In this document: in pieces, positions 17,879 to 26,691 of the stretch | How positions within the stretch are numbered: the first letter of the stretch is position 1 | How the letters are laid out: the number at the start of each line of letters is the position of its first letter | Assembly: GCA_905215345.1 (NCBI GenBank) | Contig: CAJMPR010000018.1 | Coordinates: 18,485 to 82,484 of the forward strand | Length of the DNA stretch: 64,000 bases | Direction: 5' to 3' | Source: an uncultured bacterium | Lineage (GTDB): Bacteria; Bacteroidota; Bacteroidia; Bacteroidales; Bacteroidaceae | Translations under genes and position numbers: made by a program | The notes under the pieces: model-generated | Databases searched by the model: none | Told to the model about the DNA's origin: nothing | What the model saw: the letters and a program-made list of their open reading frames with translations, nothing else

Positions 17879-17922
17879 TCCGGATAGAAGCAAGCAAATT
17901 GAAAAATATTGAACTCTGCAGG

Positions 17923-18010
17923 AATGTAGCCTGCCATTGGGGGGAATGTCGCCTACTTTCGCCCCGATAGTAGGCTACATTCGCCCCGATAGTCGCCTAC
18001 CTTCTGAGCC
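17923..18010. repeat. Four-unit array with 22-nt period
   Basis: Units begin at 17923, 17945, 17967 and 17989 with AATGTAGCC, AATGTCGCC, ATAGTAGGC and ATAGTCGCC. Units 2 and 3 end in TCGCCCCG. GAATGTAGCCT (17922-17932) pairs with AGGCTACATTC (17972-17982), so the array also folds back on itself. A T-run follows the last unit. There are no spacers, so it is not CRISPR. Confidence 0.75.
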
Positions 18011-18120
18011 TTTTTTGCAGGTGATTGATAATTAGATACTTGTGAATAAACTGCATATTTAGGAAAAAATGAGACAAAGATGATGAGGGTTTTAGCTCAT
18101 AACTGCAAAGAAATGAACCT

Positions 18121-19182
18121 TTATACCCCCATACACTCCCTGTAAAAGTCGAACATTTCAAAGATAGTATCTTTATCTGCCGTCTGGTTGAGGCAGATGT
18201 CGCCTACCTCCTTTAGCAATGTGAAGTTAATGACGCCTGCGGTGTTCTTCTTGTCGTGCATCATCAGTTCGTAAAGGCGGTCGTACTGTTTGCAATTGAA
18301 GGCGAAACTGCCATAATTCTCTTTAATGAACTGGATGGTTTGGCGCATCCTCTCCTTGGGAAAACCAACTTTGATATGAGACAGGTAGAGTTCGCATACA
18401 ATTCCCCAAGCTACGGCATAGCCATGCAATACAGGGCGGTTCTCGGCAAGTGCAAGGCTCTCAAAAGCATGGCCTGCGGTGTGACCGAGGTTCAGGGCTT
18501 TACGGACGCCGTGCTCCTTGGGGTCCTGTTCCACAATATCTTCTTTTACCTGTACGGAGCGTCCCACCATTGCCTTTAAAGTAACGTAATCTATCTTTTC
18601 CGTATCGAAAGATAGCAATTCAGCCAGATGTTCCGGGGTACTGATTAAGCCATGTTTCAACATTTCGGCATAACCTGAAAAGAAGTTCCGGGCATCGAGA
18701 CTGCGCAAAAACTCTGTTTCCAGCAGTACGCTGGCGGCAGGAGCAAATACACCGATTTCATTCTTTAATCCGTTGAAGTTGATGCCGGTCTTTCCGCCTA
18801 CCGAAGCATCTACCATAGCAAGCAGAGTAGTGGGGATGTTGATATAAGCAATTCCCCGCTTAAATGTGGCTGCCGCGAAACCACCAAGGTCGGTTACCAT
18901 ACCGCCGCCGAGGTTAACAAGCAATGAATGGCGGGTAGCGCCCTGTTCGCTCAAGGCTTGCCATACGGAGGCCAGCGTTTCCAGCGTCTTGTGTACATCC
19001 TCCGCACCGATGATAATCTCCGAAGCGTCTTTCAAGGCAGGGATGTCTTGCAGTTGCGGCAAGCAAAGACGATGGGTGTGCTCGTCAGTGAGGACGAACA
19101 GTTTATCGTGGGGACACTTCTCTATGGCGCGCGTCAGACTGCTTTCCAGCCCTTCGCAAAGGATTACTTCTTGTTTACTCAT
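18121..19182 (-). CDS. aroB: 3-dehydroquinate synthase
   Basis: A 353-residue NAD-dependent enzyme converting DAHP to 3-dehydroquinate in the shikimate pathway. Motifs: LVNLGGGMVTDLGGFAAATF (NAD-binding and active-site region), NIPTTLLAMVDASVGGKTGINF, YAEMLKHGLI and LNLGHTAGHAFES with the metal-binding histidines. A leftward -7 box lies at 19244-19251. It stands alone, without other aro genes. Confidence 0.96.
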   Translation of the reverse strand: MSKQEVILCEGLESSLTRAIEKCPHDKLFVLTDEHTHRLCLPQLQDIPALKDASEIIIGAEDVHKTLETLASVWQALSEQGATRHSLLVNLGGGMVTDLGGFAAATFKRGIAYINIPTTLLAMVDASVGGKTGINFNGLKNEIGVFAPAASVLLETEFLRSLDARNFFSGYAEMLKHGLISTPEHLAELLSFDTEKIDYVTLKAMVGRSVQVKEDIVEQDPKEHGVRKALNLGHTAGHAFESLALAENRPVLHGYAVAWGIVCELYLSHIKVGFPKERMRQTIQFIKENYGSFAFNCKQYDRLYELMMHDKKNTAGVINFTLLKEVGDICLNQTADKDTIFEMFDFYRECMGV

Positions 19183-19188
19183 TTGATT

Positions 19189-19363
19189 AATTACAAATTA
19201 CGAATTACAAAAGGGAGAGTGGCTCTCTTTATTTATTGTGCTACAAAGATAGTTCTTTCAACAATAAAACGTTATCTTTGTCCCGTAAAATCTATGGATT
19301 TGTAAGATGCTTCCGGCATCTGCATTCCGCTAATTGTAATTTGTAATACGTAATTGTAATTGA
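19189..19363. repeat. Paired heptad blocks flanking divergent promoters
   Basis: Left block 19189-19209 is three 7-nt units (AATTACA, AATTACG, AATTACA). The right block 19332-19363 has complementary 6-7 nt units (AATTGT, AATTTGT, AATACGT, AATTGT). They could pair across about 120 nt. Between them lie the divergent -7 boxes for aroB and the small membrane protein. Confidence 0.6.
19244..19280. promoter_or_regulatory. Divergent -7 boxes for aroB and the small membrane protein
   Basis: CAAAGATA at 19244-19251 is TATCTTTG on the minus strand (toward aroB). TATCTTTG at 19273-19280 faces the rightward gene. Both fit TAnnTTTG; neither has a clear TTTG at -33. Confidence 0.5.
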
Positions 19364-19367
19364 AAAA

Positions 19368-19781
19368 ATGAAAGCATTACTCCCCGTATATTGCCGTCTG
19401 CTCGGCTACTTTGTGATAGCTCTGGCTCTGTGTCTTCCTTTTGTCATGGCTATGTTGGGTAAGGTGACTGATGCCAACCTGTTGTTCTATAAAGAGTGTT
19501 CCAAACTGCTGATGATGCTGGGGGCACTGATGATTATATTTGCTTTAACCAAAGGCGAATCCAAACAGACGGAACAGATACGTAACAAAGCTGTACGGAA
19601 CGCCATGTTCCTGACGGTACTTTTTGTATTCGGCGGAATGCTTTACCGGGTGGCGCAGGGCGACCTTATGTCTGTTGACTCTTCTTCTTTCCTGATATTC
19701 CTCATTTTTAATGTTCTCTGCCTGGAATTTGGTATAAAGAAGGCGACGGTTGATGGGTTATTTAAGCGTAATAATCGATAA
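19368..19781 (+). CDS. Small membrane protein, unknown function
   Basis: A 137-residue protein with four hydrophobic stretches (about 10-30, 45-62, 80-98 and 104-120) and a basic C-terminus (LFKRNNR). A charged segment KGESKQTEQIRNKAVRN separates the second and third helices. No family is recognised. It is transcribed away from aroB and toward the large outer-membrane protein gene 100 nt downstream. Confidence 0.75.
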   Translation: MKALLPVYCRLLGYFVIALALCLPFVMAMLGKVTDANLLFYKECSKLLMMLGALMIIFALTKGESKQTEQIRNKAVRNAMFLTVLFVFGGMLYRVAQGDLMSVDSSSFLIFLIFNVLCLEFGIKKATVDGLFKRNNR

Positions 19782-19882
19782 ATAGTAGAAATCAACCTGT
19801 CAGCCATTAAACCTTTTGCCCGGAAGTTTGTCAAAAGAATCAGTAACAAATAAAGATTGTTGATCATTTACATAAACAGGGC

Positions 19883-22798
19883 ATGAAAAAGATTATCACC
19901 GGGGCGATGTTGCTGTTGGCAACGACGTTTTCCGCATTCTCACAAACAAAAAACATTACCGTATCGGGTCGGGTGATTGAAGACACAAATGAGCCGGCGG
20001 TACAAGCTACTATTCAATTACTTACATTGCCAGACAGTGCCTATGCCGCCGGTGTAGCTACCACCGGGAAAGGGTACTTTACTTTACCAAAGGTGAATGC
20101 CGGAAAATATGTGTTAAAGGTTTCTTACATCGGTTTTAAGAATAAGTTTATCCCTCTTCATTTATACGCTAATGTGCTCGATAAGAATGTCGGTACGATA
20201 ACGCTCGAAACAGATGCCATTATGCTGGCGGAAGCGGTTGTGACAGCCGAGGCTCCGCAGGTACAGGTTGTGGAAGATACGTTGGTTTATAACTCCACCG
20301 CTTATCGCACGCCTGAGGGTTCCATGCTCGAGGAGTTGGTGAAGAAACTTCCCGGTGCCGAGATAGATGACGACGGTAACGTAAAAATAAACGGTAAGGA
20401 TCTGAAAAAGATTATGGTGGATGGTAAAGAGTTCTTCGGCGGCGATATAAAGACCGGTTTGAAGAACCTGCCGGTAGACATGATTGACAAACTGAAAACT
20501 TATGATAAGAAGTCGGACTTGGCCCGTATTACAGGTATAGACGACGGTGAAGAAGAGACAGTGCTCGACCTCACTGTAAAGAAAGGTATGAATAAGGGAT
20601 GGTTTGGTAATGCAGATGCCGGTTATGGTACGGAAGACCGTTACATAGGCCGCTTGATGCTGAACCGCTTTGTAGATAAAACACAGGTGTCGCTCATCGC
20701 TTCGGCCAATAACGTCAACGACCAGGGATTCTCGGGTGGTGGCGGTGGTCCCCGCTGGCGCAGGAATAACGGTCTGACGGCTACTAAAACGTTGGGATTG
20801 AACTTTGCTACCGAGACTTCCAAACTGGAACTTGGGGGTAGTGCCCGTTACAATTACAGGGATGCCGATATTATCAGTACCAACTCTTCCGAACGCTTTT
20901 TGCAGAATGGTAGTTCGTACTCTAACTCCAATACCGTCAATGGTAATCGCAATGTGAATTTTAACGCGGATTTCCGTCTGGAATGGAAACCGGATTCTAT
21001 GACGAATATTATCTTCCGTCCTAATTTCTCTTATGGTAAGACGGATAATTCTTCCATTTCAGAGTCAGGGACTTTCAATGCCGATCCATATAGTTTGGTA
21101 GCTAATCCGAACGCTTTCCTTAACTTTGATGAAGTCGACCAGATGGACGATCCGTTGAAAGACATCCGTGTGAATGCTACTAACAGCGCTTCTTTAGGTA
21201 AAAGCAAGAACCTTTCGACGGATGCTACGTTACAGGTGAACCGGAAGTTAAACGATCGGGGACGTAACATCACTTTCCGTGGCCGTTTTGGTTATGGTGA
21301 CAATGCTAACGATCAATATTCACAGTCGGAAACACGCTACTATCAGATATTGAATGCGTTGGGCGGAGACTCCATCCTTTATCGTAACCAGTATATCACG
21401 ACTCCTACCAATAATTATAATTATACTGCCCAGATTACGTATAGCGAACCGATTGCCCGTGCTACATTCTTGCAGTTCAGATATCAGTTCCAGTACAAGT
21501 ACAGTGAGAGTGACAAGACCACGTTCGATTTGTTGGATTTTCCGGATTGGGAGATTGATGGTCCGTTGCCTTCCGGATACGAAAACCATCCGGTAGACAG
21601 TTTGGGTAAATATGCCGAATACAGATATTACAACCATGATGCTTCCGTGTCTTTACGTTTCATTCGTGAGAAGTATCAGTTGAGTGCGGGTATGTCCTTT
21701 CAGCCGCAACATTCGGTATTGTCTTACAAGCGAGGAGATTACATGATAGATACAACCCGTAATGTATTTAACTTCGCTCCGAATATTGACTTCCGGTATC
21801 GTTTCTCCAAGGTAAGCCAGTTGCGTTTTATGTATAATGGACGTAGCGGACAGCCCAGCATGGAGAACTTATTGCCTATTGCAGATAATTCGAATCCATT
21901 GAATATAAGGATAGGTAATCCGGGATTGAAGCCTTCCTTTACGCATAGTATGCGTTTGTTTTACAATACGTATAATGCTGAATTGCAACGGGGTATCATG
22001 ACGCATGTTAATTTCTCGGCTACACAGAACAGTATCAGTAATAGCACGGTATATAATGAACAGACCGGTGGACGTATTACCACGCCCAAGAATATCAATG
22101 GTAATTGGAGTGCTTTCGGTATGTTCGGTTTCAATACGGCTTTGAAGAATAAGAAGTTTACCATTAATTCGTTCTCTAATATTAACTATGGCAATAATGT
22201 GGCTTACTTATATAATAATGATACGAAGGTTGATGACAAGAATACTACAACTGAACTGAGAGTGGGTGAGCGTGTGAATGGTGCATATCGTAACGATTGG
22301 TTTGAGTTTGGTCTGAACGGTTCTATCTCTTATTCGGCAGAACGTAGCAAACTACGTCCTGATAACAATCAGAATCCTTATACATATTCTTATGGAGCAT
22401 TGACAAATGTAACAATGCCCTGGAAGATGACGCTTTCCACAAATCTCACCAACCAAAGCCGTCGTGGCTATTCGGACAGCAGTATGAACCGTAACGAACT
22501 GATATGGAATGCCCAACTTTCTCAAACGTTCCTGAAAGGTGCTGCTACCGTCAGTTTCGAGATGTATGACATCTTGAAACAGCAGACTAACATCAGCCGT
22601 TCGTTGACGGCGGATGCACGTTCGGTTTCTTCTTATAACGGTATCAACAGTTATTGCATGTTCCACCTTATTTATCGTCTGAATATCTTTGGAAGTAAGT
22701 CTGCCCGTGAAAGCATGCAGGGCAGACGTAGTTTTGGGGGTGACGGGCCGGGACATCATCGTGGTGGTGGATTCGGTGGTGGACGTCGGCCGTTCTAA
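19883..22798 (+). CDS. Outer-membrane beta-barrel protein with carboxypeptidase-regulatory-like domain
   Basis: A 971-residue TonB-receptor-like outer-membrane protein. Signal peptide about 1-20 (TFSAFSQ), then a CarboxypepD_reg-like beta-sandwich (VSGRVIEDTNEPAVQATIQL to KVSYIGFKNKF, about 25-90), a plug-like region (about 125-215) and a long beta-barrel of alternating aromatic and polar strands. There is no SusD partner, which separates it from SusC transporters. The C-terminus carries a Gly/His/Arg-rich tail (GDGPGHHRGGGFGGGRRPF) ending in Phe. The substrate is unknown. Confidence 0.85.
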   Translation: MKKIITGAMLLLATTFSAFSQTKNITVSGRVIEDTNEPAVQATIQLLTLPDSAYAAGVATTGKGYFTLPKVNAGKYVLKVSYIGFKNKFIPLHLYANVLDKNVGTITLETDAIMLAEAVVTAEAPQVQVVEDTLVYNSTAYRTPEGSMLEELVKKLPGAEIDDDGNVKINGKDLKKIMVDGKEFFGGDIKTGLKNLPVDMIDKLKTYDKKSDLARITGIDDGEEETVLDLTVKKGMNKGWFGNADAGYGTEDRYIGRLMLNRFVDKTQVSLIASANNVNDQGFSGGGGGPRWRRNNGLTATKTLGLNFATETSKLELGGSARYNYRDADIISTNSSERFLQNGSSYSNSNTVNGNRNVNFNADFRLEWKPDSMTNIIFRPNFSYGKTDNSSISESGTFNADPYSLVANPNAFLNFDEVDQMDDPLKDIRVNATNSASLGKSKNLSTDATLQVNRKLNDRGRNITFRGRFGYGDNANDQYSQSETRYYQILNALGGDSILYRNQYITTPTNNYNYTAQITYSEPIARATFLQFRYQFQYKYSESDKTTFDLLDFPDWEIDGPLPSGYENHPVDSLGKYAEYRYYNHDASVSLRFIREKYQLSAGMSFQPQHSVLSYKRGDYMIDTTRNVFNFAPNIDFRYRFSKVSQLRFMYNGRSGQPSMENLLPIADNSNPLNIRIGNPGLKPSFTHSMRLFYNTYNAELQRGIMTHVNFSATQNSISNSTVYNEQTGGRITTPKNINGNWSAFGMFGFNTALKNKKFTINSFSNINYGNNVAYLYNNDTKVDDKNTTTELRVGERVNGAYRNDWFEFGLNGSISYSAERSKLRPDNNQNPYTYSYGALTNVTMPWKMTLSTNLTNQSRRGYSDSSMNRNELIWNAQLSQTFLKGAATVSFEMYDILKQQTNISRSLTADARSVSSYNGINSYCMFHLIYRLNIFGSKSARESMQGRRSFGGDGPGHHRGGGFGGGRRPF

Positions 22799-22799
22799 A

Positions 22800-22896
22800 A
22801 ATTGATAATTGATAATTGACAATTAAGCTGCGCGATATTTGTCTCAAATTGTTGTTCCGGTAATTGTCAATTATCAACTGTCAACTGTTAATTACA
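22800..22896. repeat. Heptad-repeat hairpin after the outer-membrane protein gene
   Basis: Left units from 22800: AATTGAT, AATTGAT, AATTGAC, AATTAAG. Right units from 22862: AATTGTC, AATTATC, AACTGTC, AACTGTT, AATTACA. The blocks are complementary and can form a hairpin. The unit family is the same as at 13503-13612. Confidence 0.75.
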
Positions 22897-22983
22897 GGGT
22901 TTTGCCCCACTGAAGTATTATTGCAGATAATCATTAAAAATAATATTTTACCCCTCTTACACTGAATTCTCCCTCCTTTTTCA

Positions 22984-22991
22984 TACATTTG
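22984..22991 (+). promoter_or_regulatory. Bacteroides -7 box for cardiolipin synthase gene
   Basis: TACATTTG matches TAnnTTTG about 23 nt before the start codon. No convincing -33 TTTG. Confidence 0.4.
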
Positions 22992-23013
22992 TTTTATACT
23001 TCATAACAAATGT

Positions 23014-24453
23014 ATGCTTGATTGGAACCTCATAGCCAGCCAGATTGCCACGGTAGCATTTGATATTATCTATTTTGGCGCTATTATCGGAACGATTATC
23101 GTTATCATACTTGATAACAGGAATCCGGTAAAGACGATGGCGTGGATATTAGTGCTGATGTTCCTTCCGGTGGTGGGGCTTATATTCTATTTCTTCTTCG
23201 GGCGTAGCCAACGTCGGGAACGTATTATCGGGCAGAAGAGCTATAATCGCTTATTGAAAAAGCCGATGGCAGAGTATCTTGCCCAGAATTCCTGTGTTCT
23301 TCCTATGAATTATAGCCGACTTATCTCTTTGTTCCGGAATACCAATCAGGCTTTTCCATTTGATGGTAATCGTGTGGCGGTTTATACCTTGGGCTCTTCT
23401 TTGCTTCAATCCTTGTTGTGTGAGTTGCAGCGGGCTACAAAGCATATTCATATGGAGTTCTATATCTTCGAAGATGATGCTATCGGCAGAATGGTGCGTG
23501 ATGTCTTGATTGAGAAAGCGAAGCAGGGTGTTGAGGTACGCGTTATTTACGATGATGTAGGTTGCTGGCATGTGCCCAACCGTTTCTTTGAATGTATGCG
23601 CGAGGCCGGGGTAGAGGTGCGTAGCTTCTTGAAAGTGCGTTTCCCTTTGTTTACCAGTAAGGTGAATTATCGAAACCACCGTAAGATTGTGGTTATTGAC
23701 GGTCGTATCGGCTTTGTGGGAGGTATGAATCTTGCAGAACGTTATATGCGTGGCTTCTCTTGGGGAATCTGGCGCGACACCCATCTGTTGCTCGAAGGTA
23801 AAGCGGTGCATGGATTGCAAACCGCCTTTTTGCTCGACTGGTATTTTGTTGACCGCACATTGATTACTGCTGCCCGCTATTTTCCGAAAGTAGAGAATTA
23901 CGGCACTTCTTTGGCACAGATTGTGACGAGTGAACCGGTAGGACCGTGGAAAGAAATAATGCAGGGGCTTGTGATGGCCATCACCGGAGCCCGGAAATAT
24001 TTCTATATTCAAACTCCCTATTTCTTGCCGACGGAAGCTGTGGCGGTTGCCATGCAGACGGCAGCATTGTCAGGAGTGGATGTCCGTCTGATGCTTCCTT
24101 TACGTGCCGACAACCGGTTGACGCATTTGGGGTCTTGTTCCTATTTGGCTGAGGCACTGCGTGCAGGAGTCAAGGTTTACTTTTACAAAAAGGGCTTTCT
24201 GCACTCCAAGTTGATGGTTACGGATGACGAATTGTCTACTGTCGGTTCTACAAATGTCGATTTCCGTAGTTTTGAGCATAACTTTGAGGTGAATGCTTTT
24301 ATCTACGACACGGAGACTGCCCTTCAAATGCGTGAGATATTCCTGCAAGACCAACGGGACTGTGTGCCTGTATTCCTGAAAAACTGGGAAAAGCGCCCTT
24401 GGTATCGTAAGGCGGCCGAAAGCGTAGTGCGGTTGCTGGCGCCGTTGTTATAA
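23014..24453 (+). CDS. cls: Cardiolipin synthase
   Basis: A 479-residue phospholipase D superfamily enzyme that joins two phosphatidylglycerols into cardiolipin at the inner membrane. Two N-terminal TM helices (about 15-35 and 44-64, with the PLDNc pattern VKTMAWILVLMFLPVVGLIF) precede two HKD motifs: NHRKIVVIDGRIGFVGGMN (about 220) and LHSKLMVTDDELSTVGSTN (about 395). Length and architecture are standard. It converges on rsmD. Confidence 0.95.
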   Translation: MLDWNLIASQIATVAFDIIYFGAIIGTIIVIILDNRNPVKTMAWILVLMFLPVVGLIFYFFFGRSQRRERIIGQKSYNRLLKKPMAEYLAQNSCVLPMNYSRLISLFRNTNQAFPFDGNRVAVYTLGSSLLQSLLCELQRATKHIHMEFYIFEDDAIGRMVRDVLIEKAKQGVEVRVIYDDVGCWHVPNRFFECMREAGVEVRSFLKVRFPLFTSKVNYRNHRKIVVIDGRIGFVGGMNLAERYMRGFSWGIWRDTHLLLEGKAVHGLQTAFLLDWYFVDRTLITAARYFPKVENYGTSLAQIVTSEPVGPWKEIMQGLVMAITGARKYFYIQTPYFLPTEAVAVAMQTAALSGVDVRLMLPLRADNRLTHLGSCSYLAEALRAGVKVYFYKKGFLHSKLMVTDDELSTVGSTNVDFRSFEHNFEVNAFIYDTETALQMREIFLQDQRDCVPVFLKNWEKRPWYRKAAESVVRLLAPLL

Positions 24454-24520
24454 TTAAAAATGAAGAATTCAGCTTTGCGATATTATGTCGCATTGCAATT
24501 CTTCATTCTTAGTTCTCATT
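24452..24520. repeat. Heptad-repeat hairpin between cls and rsmD
   Basis: Seven-nt units start in the cls stop codon at 24452 (AATTAAA, AATGAAG, AATTCAG) and complementary units run from 24498 (ATTCTTC, ATTCTTA, GTTCTCA). AATGAAGAATT (24459-24469) and AATTCTTCATT (24497-24507) pair exactly. Between convergent genes it probably works as a bidirectional terminator. Confidence 0.75.
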
Positions 24521-24522
24521 AA

Positions 24523-25056
24523 TTATTGGAATATCGTGAAGTTTACACTGCCATAAACCCTTCTTTCCACAAAATGCGGATGTCCTTCGAAGTTGTCTTT
24601 CTTTCCGTGTTCAAGTACAAAGAGCCCGTCTTTTTTCAACAAGTTATTCTCGAATATCAGGTCGGGTATCGTTTCCAGTCCTTTAAGTTCATAGGGAGGG
24701 TCGGCGAAGATAAAATCAAATTTCTCCCGCCCGCTTCTGATGTATTTGAATACGTCTCCACGGATGGGCAGACATTTATCCGTTTTCAACTCTTGCATCA
24801 CTTTACAGATGAAGATGAAATGGTCACGGTCTTTTTCTACACTGATAACCTGGTCGCAACCTCTGGATACGAGTTCTATACTGATGCTGCCTGTTCCGGC
24901 GAAAAGGTCGAGTGCACGTATATTCTCTTCAAAGTCTATATAGTTAGACAATACATTGAACAGATTCTCTTTGGCAAAATCCGTCGTAGGACGCGCTTTG
25001 AAAGAATGGGGCACATCGAAACGCCTGCTTTTGTAAATTCCACTGATTACTCGCAT
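24523..25056 (-). CDS. rsmD: 16S rRNA (guanine(966)-N2)-methyltransferase
   Basis: A 177-residue SAM-dependent methyltransferase acting on 16S rRNA G966. Motifs: MRVISGIYKSRRFDVP at the N-terminus, RPTTDFAKENLFNVL, SAM-binding ALDLFAGTGSISIELVSRG and catalytic FIFADPPYEL. It overlaps the upstream DUF3822 gene by 10 nt, so the two are probably translated together. Confidence 0.95.
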   Translation of the reverse strand: MRVISGIYKSRRFDVPHSFKARPTTDFAKENLFNVLSNYIDFEENIRALDLFAGTGSISIELVSRGCDQVISVEKDRDHFIFICKVMQELKTDKCLPIRGDVFKYIRSGREKFDFIFADPPYELKGLETIPDLIFENNLLKKDGLFVLEHGKKDNFEGHPHFVERRVYGSVNFTIFQ

Positions 25057-25826
25057 AGATTAATAGCTTGTAGGTCAAGATTAGTGGCGGGATTCATGAT
25101 AAATACCTGCCGGATAAATTTTCTGAGTTCTGATAATAGTTGATCTTTGTCAGGCAGTTCGCCCGTAAGATGAAGTTCGTCGCGTTCCTGCTCCAATCCG
25201 AGTTGCTTCCATATATATAGCAGGTAATAAATACGGTCGTTTGTTTCTTTGCATGCAAATGAGTTGGCTATTTGTAATCTTCCACGGTCGTAAGCAAAAA
25301 TGTCTATAGCCTCTTTACGTAAATGGGCATACATTTTCCGACTGTTTCCCAATCGGCTCTTTGTTGCGAAGAATTCAATGAACGGACTGGCTTGTGAGTA
25401 GAAACGGACATCCGGATATTGTTCGCATAGGAAGGAGCAAACACTTTTATCCATACCGAACAGTACAACGATGTTGTTTTTCTGCAGGATATTATACTGC
25501 ACCAATTCATTATTCTGTTTCGGATGATTATGATAGAAAACAGTTTCTGCCTGTTCGTCTTCAAAGAATTCCAGGGGGATGAACGTGAAACGTTTGTCCG
25601 CCATCAGTACATTGACCCGGCGAAAAGGATGACTTAACCACTCTACCTCACGGAACGTCTGTTTGAGATTGGCGGTAAGAGATAATGATTCGTCTACCTT
25701 ACAGTCATAAAAGGAAAGTTCACCATCACCGAGAGGGTTAAATACAGAAAAAGAAAATCCATCCGTACTAAGACGGATGGATAATGTATATTGTTCCGAT
25801 TTACTGAAATCAGTTGTTTCTATCAT
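25047..25826 (-). CDS. DUF3822 family protein
   Basis: A 259-residue cytoplasmic protein matching the Bacteroidetes DUF3822 pattern, with an N-terminal LSIRLSTDGFSFSVFNPLGD and a central FFATKSRLGNSRKMYAHLRKEAIDIFAYDRGRLQIANSF split over about 150-190. Family function is not established; the fold has been compared with actin-like ATPases, but no catalytic residues can be assigned here. It overlaps rsmD, the usual Bacteroidetes neighbour. Confidence 0.8.
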   Translation of the reverse strand: MIETTDFSKSEQYTLSIRLSTDGFSFSVFNPLGDGELSFYDCKVDESLSLTANLKQTFREVEWLSHPFRRVNVLMADKRFTFIPLEFFEDEQAETVFYHNHPKQNNELVQYNILQKNNIVVLFGMDKSVCSFLCEQYPDVRFYSQASPFIEFFATKSRLGNSRKMYAHLRKEAIDIFAYDRGRLQIANSFACKETNDRIYYLLYIWKQLGLEQERDELHLTGELPDKDQLLSELRKFIRQVFIMNPATNLDLQAINLCE

Positions 25827-25861
25827 TTTAGTTTTTTAGTTTTAGTTCCTGGGGTTTTAAG

Positions 25862-25909
25862 TTACTGCGAACTCATAAACTTAAGAACCTGCAAACTTAA
25901 GAACTTAAA
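25862..25909. repeat. Octad repeat downstream of the 228-residue envelope protein gene
   Basis: Five exact 8-nt steps occupy 25870-25909: AACTCATA, AACTTAAG, AACCTGCA, AACTTAAG, AACTTAAA. The last ends directly beside the stop codon of the gene at 25910. The preceding TTTTAAGTT (near 25855) is partly complementary. Confidence 0.7.
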
Positions 25910-26596
25910 TTATTCCCAGTTACCAGCGTTGTTGTTAGCTGTCTCCAAGTCACCGATCTTCAAACCACAATATCTTCCTAATTTAGTTTGAGTATCTTTC
26001 AGGTTAGCAATTTCCTGAGCATCCAAACCATTCAGGTAAACATCGTATGGAGTCTTTACTTCGAGCAAGCAGAAAGGAGCACCGGATTTAGCTGTATCGT
26101 TACGGATAGCCATTTCAAACTGTGCACCGTTTCCAAAAGGAACATATCTCAATGAATCAGCATTGAAGCCTTTCGGGAAGATAGTATCTAAAACTGCTAC
26201 CCACATAGTATCACGTTTGAAGTTTTGCAAACCGAGTTTTTGAACTTCAGAGTAGTTACCGGTTTTCTTAGCCTTGTTGATGATGTTAATAGCTTTTTTC
26301 TCAGTCAAACCATCCTCCAACTGCTTGTCATTCAACTCTCCTTGTTTGAAGACGAACGGAAGTTTTTGGTTCTTAACGAAATCAATCAAAGAATCAAAGT
26401 TAGCAGTGTATTGCTGGTTGTGCAAGCCACGATATTCCATCTGTGCTTTACGGATGTCAATCAAGCGAGCGATAACTGCCGCATCTCTGTGCTTCTTGGA
26501 TTCTTCAAAGTTTATAGGACCCATGATGCTGGCATAGCAGATATAAACTAAGACCAGAATACATACGCCTAAAACGATATTAAATACTGTTTTCAT
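25910..26596 (-). CDS. Single-pass envelope protein, unknown function
   Basis: A 228-residue protein with one N-terminal TM helix (about 5-24, VFNIVLGVCILVLVYICYAS) followed by a long amphipathic helix (VIARLIDIRKAQMEYRGLHNQQYTANFDSLIDFV) and a mixed soluble domain ending GLKIGDLETANNNAGNWE. The TM-plus-long-helix start with DIRKAQMEYR recalls pseudopilin-like proteins, but no prepilin peptidase site or secretion genes are present, so this is only a resemblance. It diverges from the helicase gene. Confidence 0.75.
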   Translation of the reverse strand: MKTVFNIVLGVCILVLVYICYASIMGPINFEESKKHRDAAVIARLIDIRKAQMEYRGLHNQQYTANFDSLIDFVKNQKLPFVFKQGELNDKQLEDGLTEKKAINIINKAKKTGNYSEVQKLGLQNFKRDTMWVAVLDTIFPKGFNADSLRYVPFGNGAQFEMAIRNDTAKSGAPFCLLEVKTPYDVYLNGLDAQEIANLKDTQTKLGRYCGLKIGDLETANNNAGNWE

Positions 26597-26691
26597 GATA
26601 AATATGTTTTTTAGTTGTTATATTCGCACCGCAAAAATAAAAGAAATAAATTGAAAAACGATAGTTCCCTTTACTTTTTTCTGTTACAAAA

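Larger units (their letters stand above)
17611..18120. other. 510-nt intergenic region between aroB and copA
   Basis: No protein-coding gene is evident. It holds the copA promoter region (17690-17697), a nested inverted repeat (17807-17878) and a four-unit 22-nt array (17923-18010), described separately. The stretch 18011-18120 shows nothing clear. Confidence 0.7.

Noticed and set aside
17923..18010. Regular repeat array as a CRISPR locus
   Set aside because: Units are contiguous at 22 nt without spacers, only four copies, and no cas genes are present.
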